NCBI GenBank assembly: GCA_044234005.1
Contig: JBIIJE010000003.1
Span: 1-55,979 of the forward strand
DNA length: 55,979 bases
Reading direction: 5' to 3'
From: OLB11 sp044234005
GTDB taxonomy: Bacteria; Bacteroidota; Bacteroidia; Chitinophagales; Chitinophagaceae
Shown here piece by piece: positions 33,641-42,525 of this stretch. Under the pieces are notes generated by a model that saw only the letters and a list, made by a program, of their open reading frames with translations, had not been told where the DNA came from and did not search any database. Both the position numbers and the translations under genes were made by a program. Numbering within the stretch: position 1 is the stretch's first letter; each line of letters opens with the position of its first letter.

Positions 33641-33673
33641 AAAAAAAAACCGCCCTAAACATGAGAGCGGTTT
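33641..33673 (-). terminator. Rho-independent terminator of the POT transporter gene
   Basis: On the minus strand the stem AAACCGC pairs with GCGGTTT (33673-33667 with 33653-33647) around a 13-base loop, and the second arm runs into an uninterrupted T tract (33649-33641). It begins about 20 bases after the transporter's stop codon. The structure is a textbook intrinsic terminator and insulates mraZ transcription. Confidence 0.8.
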
Positions 33674-33692
33674 ATTAAAAAATTATTACGTT

Positions 33693-35237
33693 TTATCGAT
33701 CTAAATCTGGAATAACTTCTATGTGATCATTATTCTGCATTTTTTCCAACCAACCACTTAAAATAAATAATATTCCTGCAGCGATACCCGTCATCACAAT
33801 AAATAGCATGAAGAACTGGTAAAGATTAGTAATCTCATAACCTAAAAAAGAGGGAAATACACCATTTGCTTTCGCAATGTCTTCTGGTGTTGATGGTGGA
33901 ATTAAAGCGCTTAAAGTTCCTGCAAATTTATTCGCAGCTGCATTCGCTAAAAACCAAGTACCCATCATAAGTGATGATAAACGTAATGGCGATAATTTAG
34001 AAACCATCGATAGCCCAATTGGCGATAAACAAAGTTCCCCCATAGTATGTATTATATACAAGCCAAATAACCACCACATTGACACCTTATCAGATGCTCC
34101 AATACCCTTTACTGCAATCGCAATAACTATGTATCCTAATGCAACTAATGCTAGCCCAATTGCCATTTTTTTAGGCGAAGAGGGTTCCAATTTCCTTGCA
34201 TATAAAAAACCCCAAATAATCGTAAATACTGGAGCTAAACAAATCACCGCCAAGGGATTTACCGATTGAAAGTAAGAAGCTGGCATTTCCCAACCGAATA
34301 AACTTCTGTCTGTTTGTCTATCAGCAAAAAGCGTCAATGATGCACCGGCTTGCTCGAATGCTCCCCAAAAGAAGATCACAAAAAAGGCTAGTATAAAAAT
34401 TACTATAATTCTTTGGCGCTCAATTTTGGTAAGAGATGAATCTGAAAGAATAATAATAGGCATTAATGCCATTGCACCATAAATAAACCAACTGATTATA
34501 TCGAAACCTCCAACGCTAGTGTTTTTAAATAATGTTTGAAAATTTAACATAAAAAATATCAAAGCAATCGAGCCAACTATCATACCAATTGACTTTGCAT
34601 CAAGCTTCTTCACGGGCAATCCAATTTCTTTTCCTTCTTCAGAAACAAGGTATTGTTTTTGGAAAACAATAAAAGCTACGAGGCCAATTACCATTCCAAT
34701 ACAAGCGGCTAAAAAGCCCCATTTAAAATCCATAGAGCCACATACCAAAGGAGAGAAAAATGCACCCAAATTAATTCCCATATAAAATATAGTGAAAGCA
34801 CTATCTATTCTGCGATCATTCGCAGGATACAATTGTCCAACCATAGTAGAAATATTGGGTTTAAAAAATCCATTTCCTATAATTAGAGCTGTCAAACCAA
34901 TCCACATCATACTTATGCCGCCCTCTGCACCAGCCGAAGCACTTAAAAACATACAAAACTGACCAATCGCCATCAATATACCGCCAATGATAATACTTCT
35001 TCTATTGCCTAAGAATTTGTCACACAAATACCCTCCTAATAGTGGTGTTAGGTACACCAATCCTGTATAACTTCCATAGATTCGTGAAGCGTCCGCATCA
35101 CTCATAAGTAATACTTTGGCCATAAATAAAATAAAAATGGCGCGCATGCCATAATAACTAAAACGTTCCCACATCTCAGTAAAAAATAAAAAGTACAAAC
35201 CTTTTGGATGTCCATTATTTGCCGTTGATATTTCCAT
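33693..35237 (-). CDS. POT/PTR2-family proton-coupled peptide transporter
   Basis: This major-facilitator protein of about 514 residues has 12-14 helices. The PTR2 signature is near the N-terminus: YFLFFTEMWERFSYYGMRAI, containing the ExxER-type motif (EMWERFSYYG) used in proton coupling. A second family segment, GNGFFKPNISTMVGQLY, follows in the fifth helix region. It imports di- or tripeptides with protons. The frame is open to 35267; ATG 35237 (MEISTANNGHPKG) is the likely start. It is a single gene with its own terminator. Confidence 0.93.
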   Translation of the reverse strand: MEISTANNGHPKGLYFLFFTEMWERFSYYGMRAIFILFMAKVLLMSDADASRIYGSYTGLVYLTPLLGGYLCDKFLGNRRSIIIGGILMAIGQFCMFLSASAGAEGGISMMWIGLTALIIGNGFFKPNISTMVGQLYPANDRRIDSAFTIFYMGINLGAFFSPLVCGSMDFKWGFLAACIGMVIGLVAFIVFQKQYLVSEEGKEIGLPVKKLDAKSIGMIVGSIALIFFMLNFQTLFKNTSVGGFDIISWFIYGAMALMPIIILSDSSLTKIERQRIIVIFILAFFVIFFWGAFEQAGASLTLFADRQTDRSLFGWEMPASYFQSVNPLAVICLAPVFTIIWGFLYARKLEPSSPKKMAIGLALVALGYIVIAIAVKGIGASDKVSMWWLFGLYIIHTMGELCLSPIGLSMVSKLSPLRLSSLMMGTWFLANAAANKFAGTLSALIPPSTPEDIAKANGVFPSFLGYEITNLYQFFMLFIVMTGIAAGILFILSGWLEKMQNNDHIEVIPDLDR

Positions 35238-35380
35238 ATGTATATTTTTTAATGTGCCAATATACATACAAACTTGGAATTAAGTAGATTCCATATGCCT
35301 AATACACAATTTAAATTATAACATGCCTGGTTATGATACACCCAAAAGAGAATAAATTTTCTCGCGTAATTGTCGAAAAC

Positions 35381-35827
35381 TTATTTCATTTTCTTTGTCG
35401 AAAACTTCGCTTGCAATAAAGAAAACTCAGTTAACACATCGCTGTATAGGCTGTCTAAGTCTTTCGGTCTTTGGCTATACCATTTCATACTTTCGGTAAA
35501 TTGAGCTTCTGTGTATTTATTTTGCGACAATATTTTTGCATAAAAAAATTGCAATGAATCTCGCTTTGTATTTTCAGTATAAATACTATCAATCTGAACA
35601 TGTTGGAGATAAGCCTCTGCTAAATGCATTTCTACCAACATATTTCTTAGTGTAGAAGTTGGAATTGGCTTAAATTTTTCCTTACAAGAAAATATTGCCA
35701 TTGAAACTAGTAGAACACAACAGAAGTTAATAAAGTGCCTATTTAACTTACAACAATGTATTGATACTAAAAGCTTTCCAATCAAAATTTTCTTTTTATT
35801 TAAGTAATTCAGCATATTTTGAAGCAT
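35381..35827 (-). CDS. DUF4296 lipoprotein
   Basis: This protein of up to 148 residues matches the Bacteroidota DUF4296 pattern: a lipobox (VSMAIFSC, Cys48 in the longest frame), then LRNMLVEMHLAEAYLQ, a KRDSLQFFYAKIL segment and FTESMKWYSQRPKDLDSLY. Function is unknown. The long N-terminus before the lipobox (about 30 residues) is unusual. The only ATG codons are at 35827 and 35815, and both overlap the end of porD by 20-32 bases on the same strand. It is the last gene of the bamD-rpoZ-coaBC-porD group. Confidence 0.7.
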   Translation of the reverse strand: MLQNMLNYLNKKKILIGKLLVSIHCCKLNRHFINFCCVLLVSMAIFSCKEKFKPIPTSTLRNMLVEMHLAEAYLQHVQIDSIYTENTKRDSLQFFYAKILSQNKYTEAQFTESMKWYSQRPKDLDSLYSDVLTEFSLLQAKFSTKKMK

Positions 35828-36725
35828 TAGTCACATCAATGTTAGCTAACATAGGTACTAAAGCTTGACGCTCTGTAAGGGGAGCGCGTTGTAAAAAATT
35901 AATCACTTCTTCGCTTTTTGCATTAAACCAAAATTGAAGTAACATGCTTGAAGGATTATCTTGGTTAATTTGTTGAATGATTGGAAAAATAGCATTCATA
36001 GCTGTTCTAGCTCCTTCAGGATCAGTTGTTAACACATCTAAACCTAATCGGTGAAATTTATACTGAACCTCACGCATAGGCGCAAATCTTACATTTGTGA
36101 TTTGATCGATTAACCAAAATCGATTCCGTTGATTTTGCCCAGCGGTGGCAGACCATCCACTAATCGATTTATTCTCGGGTGCGTTGCTCACAATATTCAA
36201 TGCTTTATTATAAAAGTCAGAGCCTCCTTTCAATGAATAACTGTCATAATCTAAACCTAGCATAATATAACAATAATAGGCAATTACTGCTGTTAGATTA
36301 GAAGCTAAGGCATCATTATTAGAAACTCGATTATCATTAAAATCTAAGTTCTGGAATTGCTGATATCGAAATGATACATCTTTGTCTGTGTAGTTAGTAA
36401 GATTGCTTGTATAATTGGTATTGTAAATAGGTCGCTTGCTTTGAATAGACAATCGCCCTTGAAATCCTCCGTCTTCACCTTGAATTTGTCGACTAATAAC
36501 CAAGGTTATCACACATTCAATTTTTTCTTTCACTTCAAATTGGTCACTCGTCCACTTTCTATTATTTACAAAATCACCTATAGCTTGCTCCAAAGTTTTG
36601 AAAATGATAGGGTCAGCCCCTTGTATTTGATCGGCCACAACAATTGCCTTACACCTGAATTCTTGTGCCTTGGAAAAAAAAGCAAGGGATAATAAAAATA
36701 AACAAAAAACTAGCTGCTTGTTCAT
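35796..36725 (-). CDS. porD: PorD/DUF4835, type IX secretion-associated protein
   Basis: This 309-residue exported protein has a signal peptide (MNKQLVFCLFLLSLAFFSKA). It matches the DUF4835 family: FRCKAIVVADQIQGADP, FVNNRKWTSDQF, ECVITLVISRQI, FRYQQFQNLDF, LTAVIAYYCYIMLGLDYDSYS and the C-terminal ANIDVTNASKYAELL. The Porphyromonas gingivalis member (PorD) was linked to type IX secretion; its exact role is unclear. It overlaps the coaBC stop by four bases. Together with the sorting domain of the Ig-repeat protein, it points to a working type IX system in this genome. Confidence 0.88.
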   Translation of the reverse strand: MNKQLVFCLFLLSLAFFSKAQEFRCKAIVVADQIQGADPIIFKTLEQAIGDFVNNRKWTSDQFEVKEKIECVITLVISRQIQGEDGGFQGRLSIQSKRPIYNTNYTSNLTNYTDKDVSFRYQQFQNLDFNDNRVSNNDALASNLTAVIAYYCYIMLGLDYDSYSLKGGSDFYNKALNIVSNAPENKSISGWSATAGQNQRNRFWLIDQITNVRFAPMREVQYKFHRLGLDVLTTDPEGARTAMNAIFPIIQQINQDNPSSMLLQFWFNAKSEEVINFLQRAPLTERQALVPMLANIDVTNASKYAELLK

Positions 36726-37912
36726 ACGTGTAATTCAATTATTTTCTGAACAATATCCTTAGCTACTTCTTCTTTCGATTTTAAATCAAATGCTTGCTTA
36801 TTGCCCAATTTATCAAATATTGTTATTTTATTTGTTTCATGTAAAAATCCTGCACCAACATCATTTAGAGAATTAAGAATAATAGCGTCCGCATTTTTTT
36901 CTTTCAATTTCTTTAACGCATATTCTTCTTCATTATTGCTTTCGAGGGCAAAACCAATTAAAATTTGCTGTGTCCTTTTTATGCCACCTAAGTGTTTTAA
37001 AATATCTTTTGTTTTCGTAAGCTCAATAACAACTTCACCTTCTTTCTTTTTGATTTTTGTGTCCGAGACAATTTTAGGTGTATAGTCTGCCACAGCTGCA
37101 CTCATAACAGCAATATCTGAGTTTTCAAATTCAGCACTTGCTGCATCAAACATTTCAGCGGCTGATCGAACCTTGATTATTTTTACCAAAGGATGTGTTA
37201 TCGATAAACTACTTGGTCCTAATACCAAAGTAACTTTACAACCTTCGTTTGCCAAGGCTTCAGCGATGGCAATACCCATTTTGCCACTACTTTGATTACC
37301 TATAAATCGAACAGGATCTAAATTTTCGTAGGTAGGACCCGCCGTTACTAGTGCCTTTTTACCTTGGAGTTGTTGTGTTTGATTGAAAAAATTAACTAAG
37401 GATTCAAATAGTTTTTCAGGTTCCGCCATTCTTCCATAGCCAATTAAACCGCTGGCCAATTCACCAAGCTCGGCTTCAACAATAGTATTTCCAAAACTTT
37501 GTATAGTATTTAAATTGCGTTTTAAGCTTGCGTGATGATACATGTCTTCGTCCATCGCTGGAGCGACCATAATAGGGCAGGTTGCAGATAAATAAACCGA
37601 CATTAATAAATTATCGCATAATCCACTTGCCATTTTTGCGATTGTATTGCAAGAGGCTGGCGCAATGAGCATGATATCAGCCCAACGACCGAGCATAACA
37701 TGATTAGCCCACGAGTCATTTTCACTTAACTGAACTAAAACTTTATGCTTGGAAAGTGTACTTAATACCAAGGGTGACACAAATTCAACGGCAGCAGGCG
37801 TCATCACCACTTTTACTTCCGCACCCGCTTTCACAAGCAAACGGAGTAACATAGGCATTTTGTATGCCGCAATACTCCCTGAAATACCAATGATAATTTT
37901 TTTACCTTTCAT
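36722..37912 (-). CDS. coaBC: Bifunctional coenzyme A biosynthesis protein CoaBC
   Basis: This 396-residue fusion of phosphopantothenoylcysteine decarboxylase (CoaC, N-terminal) and phosphopantothenate-cysteine ligase (CoaB, C-terminal) carries out two steps from 4'-phosphopantothenate to CoA. CoaC shows IIGISGSIAAYKMP, APASCNTIAKMASGLCDNLL and APAMDEDM. CoaB shows TAGPTYENLDPVRFIGNQSS and KMGIAIAEAL, with the CTP/dimer segment SAAVADYTP. Position in the bamD-rpoZ-coaBC-porD series is typical of Bacteroidota. Confidence 0.96.
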   Translation of the reverse strand: MKGKKIIIGISGSIAAYKMPMLLRLLVKAGAEVKVVMTPAAVEFVSPLVLSTLSKHKVLVQLSENDSWANHVMLGRWADIMLIAPASCNTIAKMASGLCDNLLMSVYLSATCPIMVAPAMDEDMYHHASLKRNLNTIQSFGNTIVEAELGELASGLIGYGRMAEPEKLFESLVNFFNQTQQLQGKKALVTAGPTYENLDPVRFIGNQSSGKMGIAIAEALANEGCKVTLVLGPSSLSITHPLVKIIKVRSAAEMFDAASAEFENSDIAVMSAAVADYTPKIVSDTKIKKKEGEVVIELTKTKDILKHLGGIKRTQQILIGFALESNNEEEYALKKLKEKNADAIILNSLNDVGAGFLHETNKITIFDKLGNKQAFDLKSKEEVAKDIVQKIIELHV

Positions 37913-37970
37913 GCGTTAACAAAGATGCAATATTTGCACCACACCACGAAGATTGATGAATTAAAAAATG

Positions 37971-38312
37971 CTAAAACAAAGTTACAAACCACTCAAATGC
38001 ACCATGAAAAGCCCTCCCTACTTCAGGTGTAAATAACTTGACGTCAATTTTGAAAAGTACTCTTTTATTTTTCTCCAACTCAGCCAATAAATCATCATGA
38101 CTATAATCGATAATTTTGGCGCTCGAATAAATATCACATTTCACGAAAGCTTGATACTTGACTTTTGCCGCTCTATGAATCGGCAAAGACCTGGGTACTA
38201 CTGTAGGGAAGTTCTGTTTGAGAAATTGTCCACCTGCAATTTCTGCTAAAGCAAAAAACGCTGAGGCATGCACACTATGAACATGATTTTGATTAGGTTT
38301 TCCGAAAACCAT
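37971..38312 (-). CDS. Small hotdog-fold thioesterase-like protein (DUF4442/YiiD-like)
   Basis: This 113-residue protein resembles the hotdog-fold acyl thioesterase group: NQNHVHSVHASAFFALAEIAGG corresponds to the catalytic-helix region, then VKYQAFVKCDIYSSAKI, and KNKRVLFKIDVKLFTPEVGR forms the last strands. It is shorter than most family members (140-150). The reading frame upstream of ATG 38312 is blocked by a TAA three codons before, so an N-terminal truncation is possible but not shown. It lies between rpoZ and coaBC, with about 100 bases of non-coding DNA before it. Substrate is unknown. Confidence 0.6.
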   Translation of the reverse strand: MVFGKPNQNHVHSVHASAFFALAEIAGGQFLKQNFPTVVPRSLPIHRAAKVKYQAFVKCDIYSSAKIIDYSHDDLLAELEKNKRVLFKIDVKLFTPEVGRAFHGAFEWFVTLF

Positions 38313-38411
38313 TTTTAATTAATACGGCTCCTTATCTGCAGGAATAATGCCGAGATTTCGGGTAATTGGTTACTCTAATACATCCATAATACTCTTGAAG
38401 GAATATCAGAA

Positions 38412-38738
38412 TTAGGCTTCCTTATTTTTAAAATAGATTTTATCGTTCAATAATTCATGAGTAGCTTGAATAGCAGGGTTGGCCATACGCTCATAAAAAC
38501 GAGAAATTTCTATTTGCTCTTTATTTTCGTTGATTTCTTCTAAATTATCTGTCAAGCTGCCAAATTCCTCCAATTTACGATGTAATTCATCCTTAATTTT
38601 AGTATTAATCTGATTCGCTCTTTTAGATGCAATAACTATTGAACCATAAATATTGCCTGTTTTATCTTGCAAGGTTTGCAAATCGCGAGCCTCAATGGAG
38701 GCATTGGTTGTGTTTATTAAAAGCTTCTTGTTTTGCAT
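38412..38738 (-). CDS. rpoZ: DNA-directed RNA polymerase omega subunit
   Basis: This 108-residue protein contains the Rpb6/omega core: GNIYGSIVIASKRANQINTKI, then ELHRKLEEFGS, with an acidic stretch and a C-terminal FYERMANPAIQATHELL, as in the Bacteroidota form of omega. It helps beta' folding and polymerase assembly. It lies three bases after bamD, the usual neighbour in this phylum. Confidence 0.85.
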   Translation of the reverse strand: MQNKKLLINTTNASIEARDLQTLQDKTGNIYGSIVIASKRANQINTKIKDELHRKLEEFGSLTDNLEEINENKEQIEISRFYERMANPAIQATHELLNDKIYFKNKEA

Positions 38739-38741
38739 AGT

Positions 38742-39542
38742 TTACAGTTTAATTTTCTTTAAGGCCTGCGAAGATAGTGCATTTATCCTCTCAATCTCAT
38801 TTATATACTTACTTTTTGGGCTCTTTTTAAGAAAATCTTGGCAGTCGGCAAGTGCACTGGCATATCTTTCTTCTTGCTTGGTTGGAATGCTATTAAGTGC
38901 ATACTCATACTTCGATTTCGCTTGCATGTAGAAATAGTAATCGGAGTTTCGAGAATCAGGGTACTTGCGCATTATTTGCTCAAATGCTACAGTTGCTGCT
39001 TTGTATTCTCGTATTTTGTAATACAATTCAGCACTATACGCATCTCTTGCTTCAAGTTTCTCACGTGATTCGTCTATCATTCGATTGGCATCATCGACAT
39101 ATTTAGATTCCGGATGTGTATTTACAAAACTCTGCATTTCACCAATAGATTTTACCGTATTGCTTTGGTCGAGCGAGTAATTTGGCGATAAATTATGCAA
39201 ACAAAGGCTATTTAAGTATTCGCATTCTTCGGCATGCTCAGATTTAGGGAAAATGTCTGAAAAGTTTTTAAAATGATAGGAGGCAGCCAAATAATTTTTC
39301 ATGAAATAAAAACTATTGGCATAACGATAATAGATAGCTTCAAAATTTTTTGTTCCCTTAAATACTGTAAGTAGCTCTTCATAAAGCACATTAGCCTTCG
39401 AATATTGCTTTGCCTCGTAAAACTGGTCGGCTCGTTGTAGTTTGTAATTATAATCTTTGCTTTTTTGAATGGCTTCTAAACCTGTTTTGCAAGAAGACAT
39501 CATTAGACCTAAGCTAAGCAATATATATAAAAATACTTTCAT
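38742..39542 (-). CDS. bamD: Outer-membrane assembly lipoprotein BamD
   Basis: This 266-residue lipoprotein has a signal peptide ending in the lipobox MMSSC (Cys18). It is followed by TPR-type helices: QRADQFYEAKQYSKANVLYEEL (split over two helices), YRYANSFYFMKNYLAASYHFKNF and YKAATVAFEQIMRKYPDS. It belongs to the BAM complex that inserts beta-barrels in the outer membrane. It is the first gene of the group running to porD; a TATATTTG promoter element lies ten bases before its ATG. Confidence 0.93.
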   Translation of the reverse strand: MKVFLYILLSLGLMMSSCKTGLEAIQKSKDYNYKLQRADQFYEAKQYSKANVLYEELLTVFKGTKNFEAIYYRYANSFYFMKNYLAASYHFKNFSDIFPKSEHAEECEYLNSLCLHNLSPNYSLDQSNTVKSIGEMQSFVNTHPESKYVDDANRMIDESREKLEARDAYSAELYYKIREYKAATVAFEQIMRKYPDSRNSDYYFYMQAKSKYEYALNSIPTKQEERYASALADCQDFLKKSPKSKYINEIERINALSSQALKKIKL

Positions 39543-39552
39543 GAGAATGCGG

Positions 39553-39560
39553 CAAATATA
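39553..39560 (-). promoter_or_regulatory. bamD promoter -7 element
   Basis: TATATTTG on the minus strand fits TAnnTTTG and lies ten bases before the bamD ATG, implying a very short leader. No convincing -33 motif is seen. Confidence 0.45.
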
Positions 39561-39826
39561 ATGTTGTATATGTGAGTGTAGCTAAATGAATTGTTATAAA
39601 ATATCTAAATTGATTCTATAAGTCTTTATTTTATCGGTGTTGCAATATTACCCAAGTTACCATCAACTCATATTTTACACTTGTATTTCTACTGCAAATT
39701 AGCTAGACCTTTCGATTCAAGACGTTGAGAACATTTTTTAGCCTCAAAAAGCCTGCTATTCCCCAGCTATAGTATTCACTTATCGAATAGCATTAAATTC
39801 CATCCTAAAATTCACTTTTTCAAACT

Positions 39827-39834
39827 TACATTTG
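39827..39834 (+). promoter_or_regulatory. Rhomboid gene promoter -7 element
   Basis: TACATTTG fits TAnnTTTG and ends only four bases before the rhomboid ATG at 39839, so the message would be leaderless. The 296-bp gap to divergent bamD otherwise shows no reading frame or strong structure. Confidence 0.45.
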
Positions 39835-39838
39835 TTGC

Positions 39839-40489
39839 ATGGAATTTCGCCCCAGCAACCAAGCTGCCATCCCGCCTGTTGTTAAAAATTTATTGATAGT
39901 AAACGTTATTGTATATGTTTTACAATATGCACTAAATAATCAGTTTGGTGTAACTATAAATAATTGGTTTGCGCTACATCATTGGAGTTCTCCTCTGTTT
40001 CAAATATGGCAATTGGTAACGCATATGTTTATGCATAGTACTTACTCAATCATGCATATTTTTTCAAACATGTTTGCATTATGGATGTTTGGTTCTATAC
40101 TCGAAAACCGATTTGGCGCAAAAAGATTTCTCAATTTTTACTTGTTATGTGGTTTAGGTGCTGCTATTTTACATCTCATCACCATGACATTTACGTCTAG
40201 TGAAGCTGAACTTGCTTTCTCAGAAACAGTGGGCGCTTCAGGAGCTGTTTTCGGATTGCTTTTTGCATTCGGATATTTATTTCCGAACACAGAACTCTAT
40301 ATGTATTTCATTCCAATACCTATTAAAGCTAAATATTTTGTGGCAATGTATGCCTTGTTTGAATTGTATGCCGGGTTACAGAGTTTTGCGGGAGATAATG
40401 TAGCCCATTTCGCTCACCTAGGTGGCATGCTTGTTGCATTCATTATTTTAAAAATTTGGAATAAAACCGATAGAGGAAATTTCTACTAA
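39839..40489 (+). CDS. Rhomboid-family intramembrane serine protease
   Basis: This 216-residue six-helix membrane protein has both catalytic residues: Ser134 in GASGAVFGLLFAFG and the histidine in AHFAHLGGMLVA (His193, HxxGxxxG). The conserved Asn77 in HIFSNMFALWMFG completes the oxyanion region. It should cleave transmembrane substrates within the bilayer. It is followed after six bases by a second rhomboid-like gene that lacks the histidine. Confidence 0.92.
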   Translation: MEFRPSNQAAIPPVVKNLLIVNVIVYVLQYALNNQFGVTINNWFALHHWSSPLFQIWQLVTHMFMHSTYSIMHIFSNMFALWMFGSILENRFGAKRFLNFYLLCGLGAAILHLITMTFTSSEAELAFSETVGASGAVFGLLFAFGYLFPNTELYMYFIPIPIKAKYFVAMYALFELYAGLQSFAGDNVAHFAHLGGMLVAFIILKIWNKTDRGNFY

Positions 40490-40495
40490 GACAAC

Positions 40496-41386
40496 ATGAA
40501 TTCATTCAACGCCAAAATATTTTTTAAAGCAATTGCTAAGAGCGATATCACAAAAATTATCATCACGACTGCTTTGCTCTTTGTAATTCTCCAATCCATT
40601 CGGGTATCGATTATGATGGGAGGAGAAGAACCCACTTGGTTCTTTGAAAATATTTGGGATAAGGTCATATTAAGTGCCAGTTTAAGTGAGAGTTTACAGA
40701 AACCCTGGACTTGGATAACCTATATTTTTTGCGAAATGAGCATGATGCAAATTATCGGCAATATGATTTGGCTTTGGATCTTCGGCAGTGTCATTGAAGA
40801 TTTGCAAGGTTACTATCGTGTAATTCCGCTCTACCTCACAGGAGGTTTAATAGCAGCCATTTGCTTATGCGTTTTGCATTCATTTTTTAAATTACCTTCT
40901 TTTTATTTTGCCGGCGCTTCACCAGGTCTTGTGGCTGTTGCAACCGCAACCTTAATTTACAAACCCAATTACAAATTTTGGTTTGCAGATCGACTGGGTA
41001 TAAATATGTGGATACTTGGAATTATATTCTTTGTGCTACAATTTGCAAGTATCGGAAACTTCAATGTTTCGAAAATTGCATTGTTATTTGGAGGTATTTT
41101 GACAGGCGCAGCATTTAATTTCGGATTGCCATTGTATTTCGATTGGCTAAGCAATTCATTCAAAAAATTAGCTAATTTTTTTGGAAGTAATGACAACTTT
41201 GTTTTACAAAAACGGAAAACGATTAGATTCAAATCCGTAACAAAAAGCAGTTACCAAGTAGTAAATATCAGTGAACAAAAAATAAATATGTTACTTGATA
41301 AAATTTCCGCTTCGGGTATTAATTCACTTTCCAAAGAAGAAAGAAAGCAATTGGAAGAATATAGTAAGCAACGAAATGAAGTATAA
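40496..41386 (+). CDS. Rhomboid-like protein, probably catalytically inactive
   Basis: This 296-residue protein keeps the rhomboid fold: QIIGNMIWLWIFGSVIE with Asn89, LTGGLIAAI, and the serine loop FAGASPGLVAVATATL with Ser142. The last-helix motif that should be AHLGG reads ALLFGGILTG, so the catalytic His is absent. A cytoplasmic C-terminal tail (INMLLDKISASGINSLSKEER, about 265-285) matches the DUF6576 type. It may work as an iRhom-like binding partner of the active rhomboid encoded immediately upstream. Loss of the catalytic residue is seen; the partner role is inference. Confidence 0.85.
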   Translation: MNSFNAKIFFKAIAKSDITKIIITTALLFVILQSIRVSIMMGGEEPTWFFENIWDKVILSASLSESLQKPWTWITYIFCEMSMMQIIGNMIWLWIFGSVIEDLQGYYRVIPLYLTGGLIAAICLCVLHSFFKLPSFYFAGASPGLVAVATATLIYKPNYKFWFADRLGINMWILGIIFFVLQFASIGNFNVSKIALLFGGILTGAAFNFGLPLYFDWLSNSFKKLANFFGSNDNFVLQKRKTIRFKSVTKSSYQVVNISEQKINMLLDKISASGINSLSKEERKQLEEYSKQRNEV

Positions 41387-41388
41387 AG

Positions 41389-42495
41389 ATGCTTAGGAAG
41401 TTGGTAAAATATTTTATGCTTATTATCAGCATCTTCGTGGCTGCGCTTTTTGCATTGTGTCGATTTGTGCCTGCAGTAAACCCCTATGATGAAAGTATAT
41501 TTGCCTTATTAGGATTAGCCACACCTATTTTGGCTCTGATCAATGCTGGGTTTGCTATTTTTTGGCTTATAAGTCGAAAGTATTATTTTATATTGATTCC
41601 TTTGTTAGCTTTTGTTTTGAGTTGGCGCGTATATAGCGTCGCTTATGGCGGGAAAATAAATCAAGTACAAGATTTTAATCATGATAGCAATCGTTTTTCA
41701 GTGATGTCATACAATGTTCGGCTGCTAGATTTATATAATTGGAGCGGCAAGAAAGAAACGCGAACAAATATTTTATCGTATATCAAACAAAAAAACCCAA
41801 CCGTACTTTGCTTACAAGAATTTTATACAGGCAACGATTCAATAGGTATTAATAACATTAAAGCTATTCAAGATAGTTGCGATTATGCTTATTTCGCCGA
41901 CTGTAATGTAAATGTAAATAAACGGGGAAAGTGGGGGAACATCATTTTTTCTCATGAACCAATACTCAGTAATATTAATCATGATGTTGATGTAATTGGT
42001 AATAATATGTTGCAAGAAACCACCTTAAAGCTTCATGACGATACAATTACTTTATTCAACATTCATTTAAAATCGAATAAATTTAGCAAAGATGAAACTA
42101 TCTTAATGAACTCAGGAGAACTGCCTGAATTTGACGACAAAGTGCTTCATGATTCTAAATCAATTTATAAAAAATTGACTTATAGTACGATTAATAGAGG
42201 CTTAGAAGCTGATTTAGTAGGGAATATAATCGAGCAGAAAAGAAATCCAACTGTTGTATGCGGCGATCTAAATGATATGCCAAGTTCTTATGTTTATTTT
42301 AAAATGCGTAACAACTTATCAGATGCTTTTCTTACAAAAGGATTTGGTTTAGGTGCTACCTACTTGGGAAATGTTCCTTTTTTACGAATCGATTATATTT
42401 TCTTTTCCAACCAATTACAACTGCGTGGATTTGTGCAAGATGATATTCGATACTCGGATCACAAACCCTTGCTTGCAAATTTTGAATTGCTTTAA
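41389..42495 (+). CDS. Membrane-anchored endonuclease/exonuclease/phosphatase family protein
   Basis: This 368-residue protein has three N-terminal membrane helices (within residues 1-90) and an EEP-fold metal-dependent phosphoesterase domain. The signature residues appear as MSYNVRLLD, CLQEFY (metal-binding Glu), LFNIHLKS, CGDLNDMPSS and the C-terminal YSDHKPLLANFEL. The catalytic domain should face the periplasm. Substrate (nucleic acid, phospholipid or sugar phosphate) cannot be told. It follows the pseudo-rhomboid by two bases, and the three genes look like one operon. Confidence 0.88.
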   Translation: MLRKLVKYFMLIISIFVAALFALCRFVPAVNPYDESIFALLGLATPILALINAGFAIFWLISRKYYFILIPLLAFVLSWRVYSVAYGGKINQVQDFNHDSNRFSVMSYNVRLLDLYNWSGKKETRTNILSYIKQKNPTVLCLQEFYTGNDSIGINNIKAIQDSCDYAYFADCNVNVNKRGKWGNIIFSHEPILSNINHDVDVIGNNMLQETTLKLHDDTITLFNIHLKSNKFSKDETILMNSGELPEFDDKVLHDSKSIYKKLTYSTINRGLEADLVGNIIEQKRNPTVVCGDLNDMPSSYVYFKMRNNLSDAFLTKGFGLGATYLGNVPFLRIDYIFFSNQLQLRGFVQDDIRYSDHKPLLANFELL

Positions 42496-42525
42496 ATATT
42501 TTCTTATTTTCGCGATAACAGCAAG

